Below, one piece after another: positions 10,701 through 24,100 of a stretch of DNA of 64,000 bases. Made by a program: the position numbers and the translations under genes. Origin of the DNA: Aristolochia californica (lineage: Eukaryota; Streptophyta; Magnoliopsida; Piperales; Aristolochiaceae); the NCBI GenBank assembly GCA_029961685.1, contig JARWKL010000007.1, positions 7,212,708 through 7,276,707 of the forward strand, in the 5' to 3' direction. The notes below the pieces were generated by a model. The model had not been told where the DNA came from and made no database searches. It worked only from the letters and a program-made list of their open reading frames with translations. How positions within the stretch are numbered: position 1 is the stretch's first letter; each line of letters begins with the position of its first letter.

Positions 10701-13700
10701 AGACCATAATTAAGTCTAATGAGATGTTCTTGCCTGGTCGGATGGCATTCATCTTTAATATCGTAAGGTTCTTCTTATCTTTTCACCTGCCACATATTTG
10801 GAACCATTGAATCTATTATCCTTGATAGCCTTTTCCGTTTTTATCAACTGAGAATTCTTGTGGTTGATTGTGTCATAGTTGGAAAGCAGTGGTTAAGGTT
10901 TCCAATAGTTTGCTTCTCTTCCTCCTTTGCCCTGTTTAGCTTAATTGATGCCATTGTACATCTCTTGATTATTAGCTAATGTTGTCGAATTGTTTCCCTC
11001 GGAGAAAAGAACCTTGTGGTGGATCTCTTGTGCTTTCCCTTTTTGAACCTCATGCTTTATTTGGAGTTGACTGTGCTGATGTACTACTTTTTAAAGCTTT
11101 TTGCTGTATCTTGGAGTTGATTTATTGGTTTGCATTAAAATAAGTAAGATGATTATGAAGAATCTACTACTGACGAATTCTTTTTTACATGGTGTAGGAG
11201 GAAGGACTTTCTCATGATATTCCTACTACACTGCATAGAAGTAAAGCTGATTGCCCAGTTCCAGAGGTTTGTATTTCTGTAATCCTTGAATTTTGTAATT
11301 TTTCTATTTAAATTGACCAAATTGAATTGGGACGTACAAAGGGGTTGCATTCAATCCAATAGTAAAATTCGGTAATTAGTGCTCTATGGTTTTATATTGC
11401 CTTCCATAAGAGATTTCATCAGCTGAGCCTAAATTTGAACCCTTTGCAGGAAATGGTTACAGTAAGTGTGGATGGTTCTGTACTTGATCGAATTGCCAAG
11501 ATCATGTCATACCTTCGTCTTGGATCATCTGGGAAGGTTTTGAAGAAGAAGAAAAAGGAGAGAGATGTGAAAGGTATATTTTATTGAACTGTTGAAAGAG
11601 GCTAATAATATGCAAAATTTCCGAACAGTTTCTTGCCTTCTAAAATACTGCAGTTAATGTGGCTCAAGAGGATTGTATTTATCCTTCTTTCATTGTTATC
11701 AATATATGGCTGAATCTGGAGAGCTTTGGAGTCTTAATGTATCTTAGTGTTGTACTCTACTACACAAACTTTGTACCAAATTGTTGTTCCCATTATAGGT
11801 TGTAGATTGGCCTGTAAAGCATTTAGAGTTGCTAATACTAGCTGCTTCACATTTTATTATTTGTTCCTGAAATTGACGAGTAACCCTGTATGAATTTATG
11901 CTTGTACAATCTGCATCATGTCTACTTGTCTTGCATGTTTTAGGGAAGATTTCTTCTGTTGGCAATGAATATGATGAAGAGGACAAGTTGGTTCAAAATG
12001 ATGGTCGCGCATCAAAGCATCAAATTGAAAGAGGAACTGTACTTCCACCACCACCTCCTCGCAAGAACCAGCACGATTCAAAGGAGAAACAAGTCCTTAG
12101 CGTGGCCAGGCCTGAAGAGGATGACATATTCGTTGGGGATGGAACGGACTATGTTGTTACCGGTAAAGACATGAGCCAAAGCCCTGTTTATGAGGACATG
12201 GAAGAGTCTCCTCGCAACAAGGAAGGGAAGTCCTATTTCAGTGAGCCTGTTTATGGTCCAGTTCCACCAACTGAGCCTCAAGAGTGGCAACAAAATGTGA
12301 GTGTTTATGAATTTAGACTTTGACAGTGTCTTTTGTCTGTGATCTAGGATTCCTTTCAACTGTAAATCATGATTTATGAGGTATAAACTGCGCATTAAAA
12401 AAAAAAAAAAAGAGAGATTTCACACATGTTCTTGTATCAGAATATGAGACAATCCAAACAATTTAGTTCTGCATTTTATTTAATTTGTTATTTCACTACA
12501 ACTAGTATCACCTTGGCCAGTTCAGTATCTGTAATATGTTGCTTATGTTCCATGAGTTTCAGTTGACATTTGTTGTTATCTGTGGAAAGGCATCCCAAAA
12601 GGCCCTGAACGCAGGTTGTTACTCTGATCTAAGTTAGTGGACATTACTGGAGCATTTTCATTTTCCTAACTGGTTCCCAGTTGAAGGAAACAAAAAATGA
12701 AATTGAGCTATTGAACATAACTTGTCAGTTGCCCTAGATCATCAACAATCCACATGTTTACCAGCTTTTGTTAGCCATGCTTTACTTGCTTTATGAAGAT
12801 TTTTCACTCCCAGGCTTCTCATTCTCTAGTTGATTGTTAGCAGAATGGCTATGACGCCATACAAGCTCAAGCAATTGCTGCTGGCTACCCAGGAGATTGG
12901 CAGGAGTATCAGTACGCAGAGCAGTTGGGTTATCCTGAACAGTACCTATCACAAAATCTCCAAGACTATGACATACAGGCAGGAGTTAATTTACAACAGG
13001 ACCCAAGGTTCATGACTCAAGAAGACAAAGATCGTGGTATGGGATCTGTTTTTAAGCGTGATGATCAGAGGCTTCAGCAACTAAGGGAAAGGGATGCTCG
13101 TGAGAAGGATCCAAACTTCATCTCCGAAAGTTACTCTGAATGCTATCCTGGGTATCAGGAATATAACCGAGAGATTGTGGATAGTGAAGATGAAGATGAC
13201 TTGTCCAAGATGGATATGGGTGGTCGAGTAAGTGATACTATATTTTATACTTGAAATATTTAGACGTCAATTGCTGCCATTGACTTTTGATTTTTTTCCG
13301 TCTTGATGTCAGAATGAAGTGATATAACCAGTTGAATCTCTCTTAAGTAATGTTGTTGTGCAGCTTGCAACAGATGACCCTACTAGCCCTAATAAGCATA
13401 TTTGTGACTTGGGCATGAATATGTTAATTCTTGGTTGCTTTTAGGTGAAACAACCTCAGTCCTAAGAATATGCTCCAATCCAGTGCTTAAGCAGATATTT
13501 TATATTGACTTGGTATTTTTTTTATCGAAATTGGTTGTGCAAGCTCGACCTTGCCTAGTCCAAGTTTCTTTACGCTAAGATTTAGTTCAGAGTAATATGC
13601 CAAATTTGTTTAATTTATAGTTGTTTTCACCTACTTCTGCTGTTTTGCTCACCGTTGTAGTAGTGACATGATCTTTCATATCAACATGTTTTCAGGCAAA

Positions 13701-13968
13701 GGGGCGTCTTCACAGATGGGATTTTGAGACTGAAGAAGAATGGGCGACATATAACGAGCAGAAGGAGGCAATGCCAAAGGCAGCATTTCAGTTTGGAGTG
13801 AAGATGCAGGATGGTCGCAAGACTAGGAAGCAGAACAAAGACCAGAAACTTACTAACGAACTTCACAAGATCAACAAAATACTAGCAAGAAAGAAGACGG
13901 ACGGTGGTCAGGACGATGGAGGACAGTATGATGACGACATGCAACCCGGCAAGAAGCTTCGTGTATGA
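4744..13968 (+). CDS. SMU2: RED-like spliceosomal protein SMU2, complete
   Basis: Eleven coding exons keep phase throughout: 4744-4790, 4959-5099, 5211-5260, 5573-5687, 10477-10525, 10673-10762, 11198-11266, 11450-11573, 11944-12296, 12841-13227, 13696-13968; 565 residues. The N-terminus (MTTAKKNYKEKFLRRK, then EEPEVPKYRDRAKERRED) is the RED/IK family start, followed by the NPDYEPTELGSFHAVAPPG and YLGGDVEHTHLVKGLDYALL blocks of the RED-like N domain. A KKKKKERD basic stretch and an acidic middle follow. The last exon has the family's C-terminal RWDFETEEEWATYNEQKEA block and a basic KMQDGRKTRK tail. The start is chosen by homology, because the earlier ATG-like frame is out of phase. Family knowledge: RED binds SMU1 in the spliceosomal B complex and affects splice-site choice; the plant member is SMU2. 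Intron 4 (5688-10476) is 4.8 kb and filled with LINE sequence. Intron 9 ends in a tandem TAGCAG acceptor. The stop is 748 bp from the stop of the convergent SERK gene. Confidence 0.95.
6424..6760 (-). mobile_element. LINE 3' fragment (RNase H end) in SMU2 intron 4
   Basis: On the minus strand this reads EALGIFQEILEI.., then SRSANSAADVLAKQG-like residues, the C-terminal signature of the RNase H domain of plant L1-type LINEs. The copy ends in ATCTTTATA plus a run of about 15 A (poly-T at 6427-6441 on the plus strand), so it is a 5'-truncated insertion with its tail at the low-coordinate end. It is clearly similar, base by base, to 17712-17980 in the SERK intron, so both come from one family. 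Confidence 0.8.
7300..9906 (+). mobile_element. Decayed LINE (RT, zf-RVT, RNase H) in SMU2 intron 4
   Basis: Broken plus-strand frames follow LINE order. Reverse-transcriptase blocks lie at about 7360-7840 (a PKKEG-like start, DFEKAFDKL at about 7583-7610, GLRQGDSLS at about 7750-7775). The post-RT block NLNDLEAAESASLLKLLN is at about 8768-8820. A zinc-knuckle CKLCGG..LLLHCK (zf-RVT) lies at about 9043-9105. RNase H has [11 protein letters not shown] at about 9450-9480 and SANSAADLLAKTG at about 9733-9775. The 3' end has AATAAAAG and a short A run before 9906. Many stops and shifts are present and the endonuclease and ORF1 are missing or unreadable; the left edge is uncertain and could reach 7000. 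Confidence 0.85.
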
Positions 13969-14716
13969 GATGTGATGTTCGTGTGTTAAATTTCCGTGTT
14001 TTTTCCCCACTGCTGCTGTTCCACCGGTCAGAATTTAGCAGTATCTGAATGTATGGTTGACCATGATCAGATACAGTAAAGTTGACGAAATTATTGGAGT
14101 GGTTTGAGAGGAATCCAATGCAGCTTTGAACTTGTGATATGGGATTTAAAAGGGCTTATAGAACGCCAGAGGCATTCCGAGAACAATACCGACGCTGCCT
14201 TACAAATTAATTCTGCTGAACACTCTGCGACGAGTCACATTTCTCCTTGAAACTACTATGTAAAATTTAAAATATTTCCAAGCCTTCTTCCCCTGAATCA
14301 TTAGGCTAGTCACGAAGGTAGCAAGCAACATGACGTTTGCTGCTTATATGTTAATACAACTTACATTTCACAAATCAGCAAAGAGCAGAACTTTTTGCAC
14401 TTTAAAATCAAGTGCTGTGATGTTAATACAAGTCCATCGTCTCAGCTTTTATGCTTCGATGTCTCTCAATGCCCTCATGCCATCTCTATAACACAGGTAA
14501 ACTGCGCATCTTCTTCTTACAAATCGTCATGAGATTACCGGGTGATACAATGGCCCCCGACCAGATTCATATGCACAAATGTGAGATTTCAATTTGGATA
14601 CAGAAATGGGCTTATAAAGACACAAAACATGTAAAAACAAAAAACAAGAGAAAAAAGAAAAAATAAGACAGGTAAATAATTTTTTTTTTCCTTTACTTCG
14701 TGGTTGTTCGATGAGG
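13969..14716. other. Intergenic space between convergent SMU2 and SERK
   Basis: It holds only the two 3' UTRs and AT-rich spacer. There is no convincing open frame; the frames at 14451-14666 and 14527-14787 have lysine-rich or random composition. Confidence 0.7.
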
Positions 14717-17533
14717 TCACCTGGGGCCAGACAACTCAAAAGCATGAAGATTCTCAGTGGAGTCAACAATCCATTGGGATTCTCCACGTGGGGCTAGCTC
14801 AACCTCTTGCCGAACCACCTCCACTTTCTGCCATTCCTCCCATCTCTCTGCCAAACCATCACCTTCAAGCATCCTTACAACTTCAGACATTTTTGGCCGC
14901 TCCATGGGAGAGCTCTGAGTGCACAGAAGTGCGACCTGGATGAGTTGCTCTACCTCTGCTTCCACGTAGTTGTTCTGCAGATCAGGATCGACTAACATCT
15001 CCAGTTTTTTCTCTTTGAGAAGTCCCTTCACCTGAAACCAGTAACAAGTTCTGAATCCATCAGGTTGTCCATCGTCGACCTAAAAATATTCTAAAGAACT
15101 TAAGGAAATCTAGGCAAAGGAAAGAGGAGAAATCTTAAGGTGCCCTCCCTTCTGTCATTTCGTTTTTTTTTTTTTTTTTTACAAAAGAGTTACACCTTTC
15201 TAATCTCTCCATGCAAGTGACAGAAAGCAGGTGATTCCCTGCAGGTGGGCTGTGATATCACAGACACAATAGGGATTATACTTGAAATAACCAAATACAT
15301 TAGATCATCGCCCTTCTTGGCTTATGTATTAAAACCCAAATATCTTGAAGCAGAAAAAAGTTGATTTACATGAAAACCAACCAGAGAAAAGGCAAGAGAG
15401 AGAGACAGAGAGAAATTCAGCACATACCCAGTCTAGCAACATGACATCATCATCATTGGCAAGCCTGGCAAGATCAAATGCTCTCTGTCCAGTTATCAGT
15501 TCCAAAAGCATGATTCCATATCCAAAAACATCAGTCTTTTCTGAAGACTTCCCTGTGGATAGGTATTCAGGAGCTATGTGCCCAATGGTGCCACGGACAG
15601 CAGTTGTTACATGTGTATCTTTGTAGTCCATCAGTTTAGCCAAGCCAAAATCCCCAACAACAGCCTCAAACTCTTCATCCAACAATATATTTGCAGCTTT
15701 TACATCTCGATGAATAATCTTTGGATCACAATGATCATGCAAGTAAGAGAGCCCTCTTGCAGACCCTAATGCTATTCTCTTACGGGTAGGCCAATCAAGT
15801 GGTGGCTCATTTGGAGGACGCTCTGCAGAAAATTATTATTATTTCACAAACATGAACACAACACTTACACCCCTTGCAATTGCAAATACAAACTCAGCCC
15901 TCAGGAGATGAATAACTAGCAAGAGGTATGGGTTTGCACACTTTTAAGGTAGTATTCAGAAAGATCTTAACATAAACTATGCCCAATAGAAGGGCAGAAA
16001 TAAGACAAACATGTCCATTAACCACTTTCCATGCCAAAAACTGAACTTGAGCTCCTATTTAAAACAAGTATAGGAGTATCTTTGCCATTTTATAAACATC
16101 ATCAGGGAAAAAGGGGGCAAGGGGGGCCAAGGGGAGACGAAAGAGAAAGATGGTCCTTTTAGGGCATCTTTTACAAACACACAATGCTTTTATACTTGCT
16201 CATAGGACCAATAGACAATCTGACAGTCAGGACCAGCAACAGTCACTCGCTCAATTTTAGTGCTAAGTTCAACAAAGAAGTAGAAGCACAAATTCATAAG
16301 ATTCTTTGCTTCTTCACCCTCAAGATCACAAAGATATAAAGAACAAACAAATAAATGGAGCATTACCTCTCAAACAGGATGCAACACTTCCATTGGCCAT
16401 GTAGGGATAAACAAGCAATCGTTCAGTAGGTGTCATGCAGAAACCACGCAAACGAAGCAGGTTCCTGTGTACAGCCATACTAATCATTTCTACCTCTGTC
16501 TGGAACTGGAGCTCTCCACCAGGGGTTCGCTCCTCCTTTAGTCGCTTCACTGCAACAAGAGAACCATCTGCAAGCCTTCCCTTGTACACCTTCCCAAATC
16601 CACCCCTTCCCAGAATGTTCTTGTTGCTGAAACCATCAGTTGCAACTTGTAATTCCCGGAGAGAGAATCTCTTGAGTTGGCCAAGATGAACTTCCGGATC
16701 CTCCTCAGCTGGAAAAAGAAAATGCACAATTAACATATGTGACAGATTTATAAACCAACCAGACTCACATTAATTGCATCATCACTCACCAGGTACATCA
16801 AAGAAAAGTTCATGCGGCTTCCTGCGACGCCACCATGCAAAACCAATTGCCGGAGCAGCAAACAGTAAAGCTGCACCAGCAGCTACTCCTCCTGCAATGG
16901 CTCCAGTACTAGAGACACTACTTCCCCCTAAATGCACAAAGAATATAATGAAATGATGATCACTATTTAGTTAATTGTGCAAAATAGAGTAGATCTATAA
17001 AAAACCAGCAAAAAGATTACAAATGAAAATGCTCACCAGGATTTGGTGTTGTTGGGGGTGGAATAAATGGAGGTGGTGGAGAAAATGGTGGGTCTCCAGG
17101 GCAGGGCTTCGCAGTAACAGCACCACAAAGGCCTTTGTTATTTTGAAAACTGCAAATCAGGGATGTACTATTAGCAACAATACCACAGAACTACTACTTT
17201 TAACAGTTTTAAGGGTGGAAAGAAATGTTGGCTAGAAACCTGATGGGGGTGAATAGAGAAAATGAACCATTGGATGGAACTGGACCCCTCAGGTTGTTGT
17301 TCGAGAGATCCCTGCATTACCCCATCACCAAAGAGCTAGTCACATTACAAAAAAAAAATGAAGATAGAGAACAAAGATGCATGTAAATAAAAATGAGAGT
17401 ACTTACAGAACTTGCAATGCTGTAATGTTTGTCAAAGAGTAAGGAATGTTGCCTGTGAGACTATTGTTATTTAGCCGGCTATCCTTCCACAGAGATTTCA
17501 GCAGGAAAACAAATCAGTTTCAAGAACAAGCTT

Positions 17534-17568
<35 letters not shown>

Positions 17569-18149
17569 GTTATAGAATTAGATAAGTGGTTCATCTAAAT
17601 AATGCAATAAGTAAATGATCAGTTAAACTGAAAAGGGTGCTAAACTCCGACATTTTGTCTATTTGTTACACAGAGAGAAAAAAAAAATTTAAATGATGTA
17701 TATATTAATAGAGAAAATTTCAAAGGACAGAGGAACAAATCCCTAACAACAAGAGATTGAAGGGTTGCTCCCATCTTGGCGAGCACATCAGTTCCCGAGT
17801 TTGCAAATCTCGGAATGTGAGACCAAATACAAGAGAACTGAGAGGCAATTTCAAGAATCTCTCGAAAAGAGTCCCAATGGCGCCACAGGAAGGAGGATGC
17901 ATATTCGCACTAACCAATTACCACCTTTGAGTCCCCTTCAATGTGAAGAGGGCCACTACAATTGTCTCTAAAAACGCAGAGCCCATTGAAAAGGCCTTTT
18001 AGCTCAGCCGTCGTTGAGTCAGCAATGCCTAACGGGCCCACATACAAGAAGCACTGATGTCCAGAGGGATCCGAGATAACTCTCCCAAAGCCCGTGATTA
18101 CCAAGAGAAGAACCATCAAAGTTCAATTTTAGGAAACCATGCTCTGGGT

Positions 18150-18185
<36 letters not shown>

Positions 18186-21100
18186 CATTCTTGCATGACC
18201 GGGACCTTGGTTCCAAACTGTATCTTCGCCATGGTGCTCCAATTATTGCGGATAAAGGTGCCTACGAAGGAGGGGAAGGGCTTCTCAGTAAGGAGCCACG
18301 CTGAGATTTGACCCGACACACGATCGGCGACTCTTACCGCTGAATCACTTTTAGCATTAAAACGCATGTTGTTGCGCTCATTCCAAAGTCCCCCACGGAA
18401 CCAGTGCAAGCAAAGAACATAAGCTTTCCAAGCCCACGAAGGGAGTACCAATGAACGACTCAGTGAAAGAGATCAGATCTGCCGACATACAGAATTGCAG
18501 CCCCGTCCTACAGAGGTTGGAAGTCCACACGCTCCATGAGAAAGAGCATTGAAACAGGATGTGGTTGGTTGTTTCAACCTCTGACTTGCAGAAAGGGTAG
18601 AGAGGACCAATAGCTGGGTGGCATCTTCTTCTAAGCACATTCGTCGTGAGTATCTTTCCTTGGCAGGCACTCCATATGAAATTTTTTATCTTTGGCAAAG
18701 CACAAAGACGCCGTGCAAAGCATATCTCATGTTTCCTTTGATTTAAATGCCAGCCATTGATATATCTGTAAGCCGAGGACACAAAGAAGATTCCGCTTTT
18801 GTCAGGCCACCAAATCATCTTGTCTACTGTTGAAGGCCTCAGTCTGAAAGAGCGTAAAGATTCCATCAAACTACTTGCCTCCAACGCTTCAGTATATGAA
18901 AGACCCCTTTTGGGGTGCAAGCTCAAACCATCCCTCTCAAAAGCATCGGCAACTGATATCTCCCTTTGTAAAGATAGGAGGAAAAGATTCTTGAACAATG
19001 ATTGTTACAGTTCCATTCCTGCCCACCAATCCTCCTAGAATTTTAAGGATTTGCCGTTTCCAACATAAAATCTACCAGTTGAGGAGAATTTGGGAATAAG
19101 TAGATATAATGATCTCCAAATTGGAAATAGACATCTCCGGTTACCTCCTGAAATCCACCATGGAGAAGGACAACCAAGCTTAACAGTTACCATTTCCTTC
19201 CAAAGATTAGAAGAAATTGTGTTGAACTTCCAAATCCATTCGATTTTTGAATCCCCAAACCTCACATCTGTTTTGACAAACATACTTCCTCCCATTTGAC
19301 CAAATGGTATTTAAAAGTATCACTCGATCCTCTCCAAAGAAATCTTCTTTTTAACTTATCCATGGCATTACATATGGAAGCGGGGCAAGGCATAAAGGAC
19401 AAAGCATAGTTGGGGATGCCTACGATACAAGACTTTAGGAGGATGAGCCTTCCTGCTTTGCTGATAAATCGGCCCTTCTAGGTTGCCAGACGGGTCTCAA
19501 TCTTTTCCACCACCAGGTTCCATAGACTTTGATTTATGCGGCCATTGAAGAGGGGGAGACCAAGGTAAATGGACGAGATGCTAGATGTTTTCACAACCGA
19601 AGAGGTTCGCCATCTCATCTAATATCTCAGGCTTGACGTTGAAACTCATGAGAGAAGTTTTCCCCCAGTTAACTTTCTGCCACAAGGCTAATTGAAATAG
19701 TCCCAAGACCACTTTGATCCTTCTAGCTCCTGCCATATTGCCGATCCCAAAAATGATGGTATCATTTGCATACTATAGAATGGGGATATTAAAAGCCTGT
19801 TGGAGGCTAGTAGGAGGGAGCCGCCCAAGATTCACTGCTAAGTAAAACAGAGGAGAGGAAGTCCGCTATAATGTTGAAAAGAAGCGAGAGAGCGGGTCTC
19901 CCTGTCTGATCCCCCGGGTTCTTTTGAAATACCCGCAGACCGAGCCATTGAGGATGAGAGAGTAGGAGGCCGAACCCTCACAACTCCTAAACCAAAATCT
20001 CCATTTTGCACCAAAGCCCATTTTCTCCATTAGCTCATCTAGGAGAATCCAGTTTACTCGATCGAAAACCTTTTCCAGATCAAGCTTGAGGGCAATTCTT
20101 GGATCCTTGTTTCAACTGAAGTGATCAATAAGTTCATGAGTTGCCATTGTGGAGTCTAGGATTTCTCTCCCCTTGAGGAAGACACCATGCCCGCAGTGGA
20201 TGACGATCGGGAGAACGACCTTAATCTTATGGGCCAGAATCCTTGCAATGATTTTGCATGCACTTGTTACTAGGCTGATAGGCTGAAAGTCTTTTGGTTT
20301 CTCAACGTTGGACTTCTTCGGAACCAAAGTGATGAAAGATGCCCCGATGCTATGAAAGGTGATACCATTCTTGAAAAAATCATGTATCATTGCAAAATAT
20401 ATCCTCCTTGAACCTTGGCCAAAACTTGTTTTAGAAATTCCCCATTAAACCATATGGGCCAGGGGCTCTATCACTATCCATACCTAATATGGCACGCTCG
20501 ATTTCTCCAGCAGAGGAAGGGAACTCTAATAGGGAGGCGACTACCTAGGAGAGACGGGAGAAACCGATGTGTTGAACTTTTGGCCTATTTGAACATTCCT
20601 CCGAATATAGATCTGTGAAAAAACTGAATCAACACATTAGTTATCGAGGTCCAACACAACGTTACCTCATTATTAATACATATTGAGGTAATTTGGATGG
20701 ATCTCCTTCTAGCCGATGCGACGGCATGGAAAAATTTTGTATTGGCATCACCTTCCTTCAGCCATTTAAATCTGGCTCTTTGCTTCCATCGAATCCTCTC
20801 TTGAAACAGAATTGTATTTAGTTCAGAATTTAGAGAAATTCAGGAAGTGAACTCAGCATATTATGTGATCAAGACTGCACTTAGTTGAAGATTTTGGTAC
20901 AACCTTTTGCATCCATCAATAAGCCTAGCTTACAAGCCTCATCTAATTTTCCTAGTTTTTTATGAGCGCGGATAACTTTTATTAAACCAAGAGAAAAGAA
21001 CAAAAGAGGACAGGAGGAGAGGGTTACCCCTCACCCTCAAAAAGAGAGCAGAGAAACTGAGGAGTCCCACGACTACATATGATACAACAAGAATGTGATC

Positions 21101-24100
21101 TATCACCACAGATCTCCACAAAAATACAGGAAAGCACTACTGCCCACCAACTGCAGAACTGCTGGGGTTAGAGGTGCAACCTAGGACCAGAATGGCTCTC
21201 TTATCCTTGCCTTCAGGCCCTGCAAGTGTTATGCGATTTGGCAGAAGCAGAAAAGCATGCCCTTCTCACGGGTGTAAAAGTACCCTCCCGAGTTTTCCTG
21301 TGGTGATTGAGGGAAATTTAACAACTCTCAGCTCAAGGAAATCCAAACTAGCTGCTGTACAGTGGAGACTGGGGTACATGCTCGATGGAAATGAAGACAT
21401 TTGTTCAGCTGGGACTGAAATCATGCCTTTTGCTTGGTCAACTATAATTAGAATGTACTCTGAAAAGAAGGTGCTTCCTGCCAGCACCTTGCTGTTAGAA
21501 ACATTCTTCCCCTGATATCTTAAGGCTTGGAATTCATTCCCACCCTACTTAGTACAACTGGTATTTTGAATACACCCACACACTCCACCCCATATCTTAT
21601 CAAGCCTTGAGACCAAGACCTTGCACAAGAACCATCTCCCCACCTCCACCAACCAAAAATAAAAAGAAAGGTCATTGACATGCATGCCTATACTATATTT
21701 TTGTAATGCAAAGCAATTCATAATTTTAAAAAAAAAAAAAGCATACTGAATAAATGCCTAATAAGGAAAGATTCAAAGAAAAATAACAATTGAAAAAGGA
21801 AAAAGGATCATACAGGAAACGAAGCTTTGACAACTTCCCCAATGAATCAGGTATAGGACCAGTAAAATTGTTCAAATAGAGATCCAAGCTAACCAAGCCT
21901 GTCAGGTTCCCAAGGTCGCTAGGAATAGTACCACTTATGTTGTTACTGTAAAGCTCCCTGTGTAGACAAATAAGCTTACAATGAAATGCAAGAAAAAAAG
22001 AAACAGATACTCAGACTGATAAAATTAGACCTAATAATATTCAAAAATATGTATTTTTTAAAAAGTACTTCCACTGAAAGTAGAATTGACCTGAAATTAT
22101 TTTTTTCTTTTTCTTCCTCAATTTTTTACTTTTTGAAAGATTTTCTTCCCCAGATACAGATAGCCAAGTAATAGAAAAAGGCACCAAATATGAACTACAC
22201 ATATTGGCAATGATCAATGAGTGTGATCATGTGTAATGACAAAGAGTAATTCACTGCATAAATAGTGAGCAAAGCAATGATGGGTATCAACAGGAACAAG
22301 CACATGAAACACAAGCATGAACATAGATTAAATGTTTTGTATATTAAGATTTAAGGATTACAATCAGAACTAAATAACAGAGAAACACGAAGAAATATGA
22401 CAAGTACATGAACAACATAATTGTTAAACAACTATAAGCATTGCAAGATTGAGGAATGCCACTTACAGGTATTGCAGATTCTTAAGCTGGCCAAGTTGAG
22501 GAACAAGTTGACCAGACAATTCCGCATTCCCAAGATCCCTGAAAATGGAGGGAAAATATTAATATCAAGTACACAAATGATTCAGAAACTAACAACAAGT
22601 TTGGGTTGCAGGATGAGAGAATTAAAGACAGAGAACTTTTGGACAGAAGAGTATATGAGATGAAGTGAATAAGCCATGCACTCACACTCTAATGACACTA
22701 TTGTCACTGTTGCATGTAACATGAAACCAAGTGCAAGGATCAACTAGGGTTGGATCCCAACTCTGCAGCACTTTATTAGGGTCAATTAAGTTGGTACGAA
22801 GTGTATGCAAAGCATCACCTGTCAACAAATAGATCACATTATAGTCAACAAGGTGAGAAAAATCTCTTATATATGATTGAAAAAACTAAGAAAAAACTGC
22901 AGTTGAAGCAAAGAACATCTGAAGCACAGGCATCACTGGTCAAAGTATAGATTCTTTTGAAAAAAAACATAGCTTCACAATATGTACCATGAATGCGAGG
23001 GAAACAAGTACCAAACACAAAAACTACCGCCATAATGAAATCCTCAAACCCCAATCAGCTCCCCAGCTAATTTATTGAAATCTATCTAGACTTCCACAAT
23101 ACAATATCACTACACTTTTAGTTTATCAAACTTAGGGTAACGATCCAATGTCACATAAGGTTTCCAATAACAGTAGAGACAGAACTAGGATGCAGGGACA
23201 GTAGTGGCTTTAACATGTCTCTTCCCCAAGAGATTTATCAATAGAAAACCAGATGCAGGTGTCCAGCTTCTGGAAGGAAGTTTTACTCATTTGGACATTA
23301 TTTGGACCTCACTCTTGGCACTTTAACGAATCTTGTCAATAACTCTGCTACTTGATATTTACACCCATTCTCAAGCCCCTAACTGAGGAATGTTTCATCT
23401 GGTTGACAACCAGCATAAAACCCTTTGCAAACACCTAGAGCATGAATCAGAATCAATCACATGAAGCAAGAGGGAGATTCAAGTTCCCAATTTATGTACT
23501 TTAGGACAAGAATCTGATGAGAAACAATGACAAGGATGAGTTTATTTTCTCAATAAAATTCATTTCCAAATTTTTACACAAGTGGAAGGATATAAAGCAA
23601 TCATGTAAGCTATCTGATTGGCCCAAGAAATAGCCTCTCATGTGATGCACCATCAGGCATACCACAACAGATAAGGAATCAAATTTGCTAACTAGATTTC
23701 CAACTCATCCCTTTTATTAATAGAACGATGGAAGCTTAGAGTTACAAGATAGTGCACAACAAAAGATACAGCCTGGACCAAATAAATCTAGAGAGAAAGA
23801 GATGATCCAGAGGATAAGGAGATGACTTTGGCTAGACAAAAGACTGCAGTGGTCGCCACTGGGGCATCTTAACTTCAGAAGGCATTCTAATTCATACTTC
23901 ACATCATTGTTGTGGCATATTACTATCTGTTGTAAACAAGGAATTTAGTGAAGCACAATATCCCACTCTTAAAATTGGTTGGGAGTTTTTCAATCAGATC
24001 AACCCAATGTAAGGGAGTGAAACCAGACAGACCTGGTCGGATGTGATGGATGGGATCTGAAAGCCATGTAGAAGAATTTGAGGACTCATGTCATGAGCAT

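Noticed and set aside
18057..18311. Plus-strand frame with a polyglycine run
   Set aside because: Product of the 34-G homopolymer inside a minus-strand LINE.
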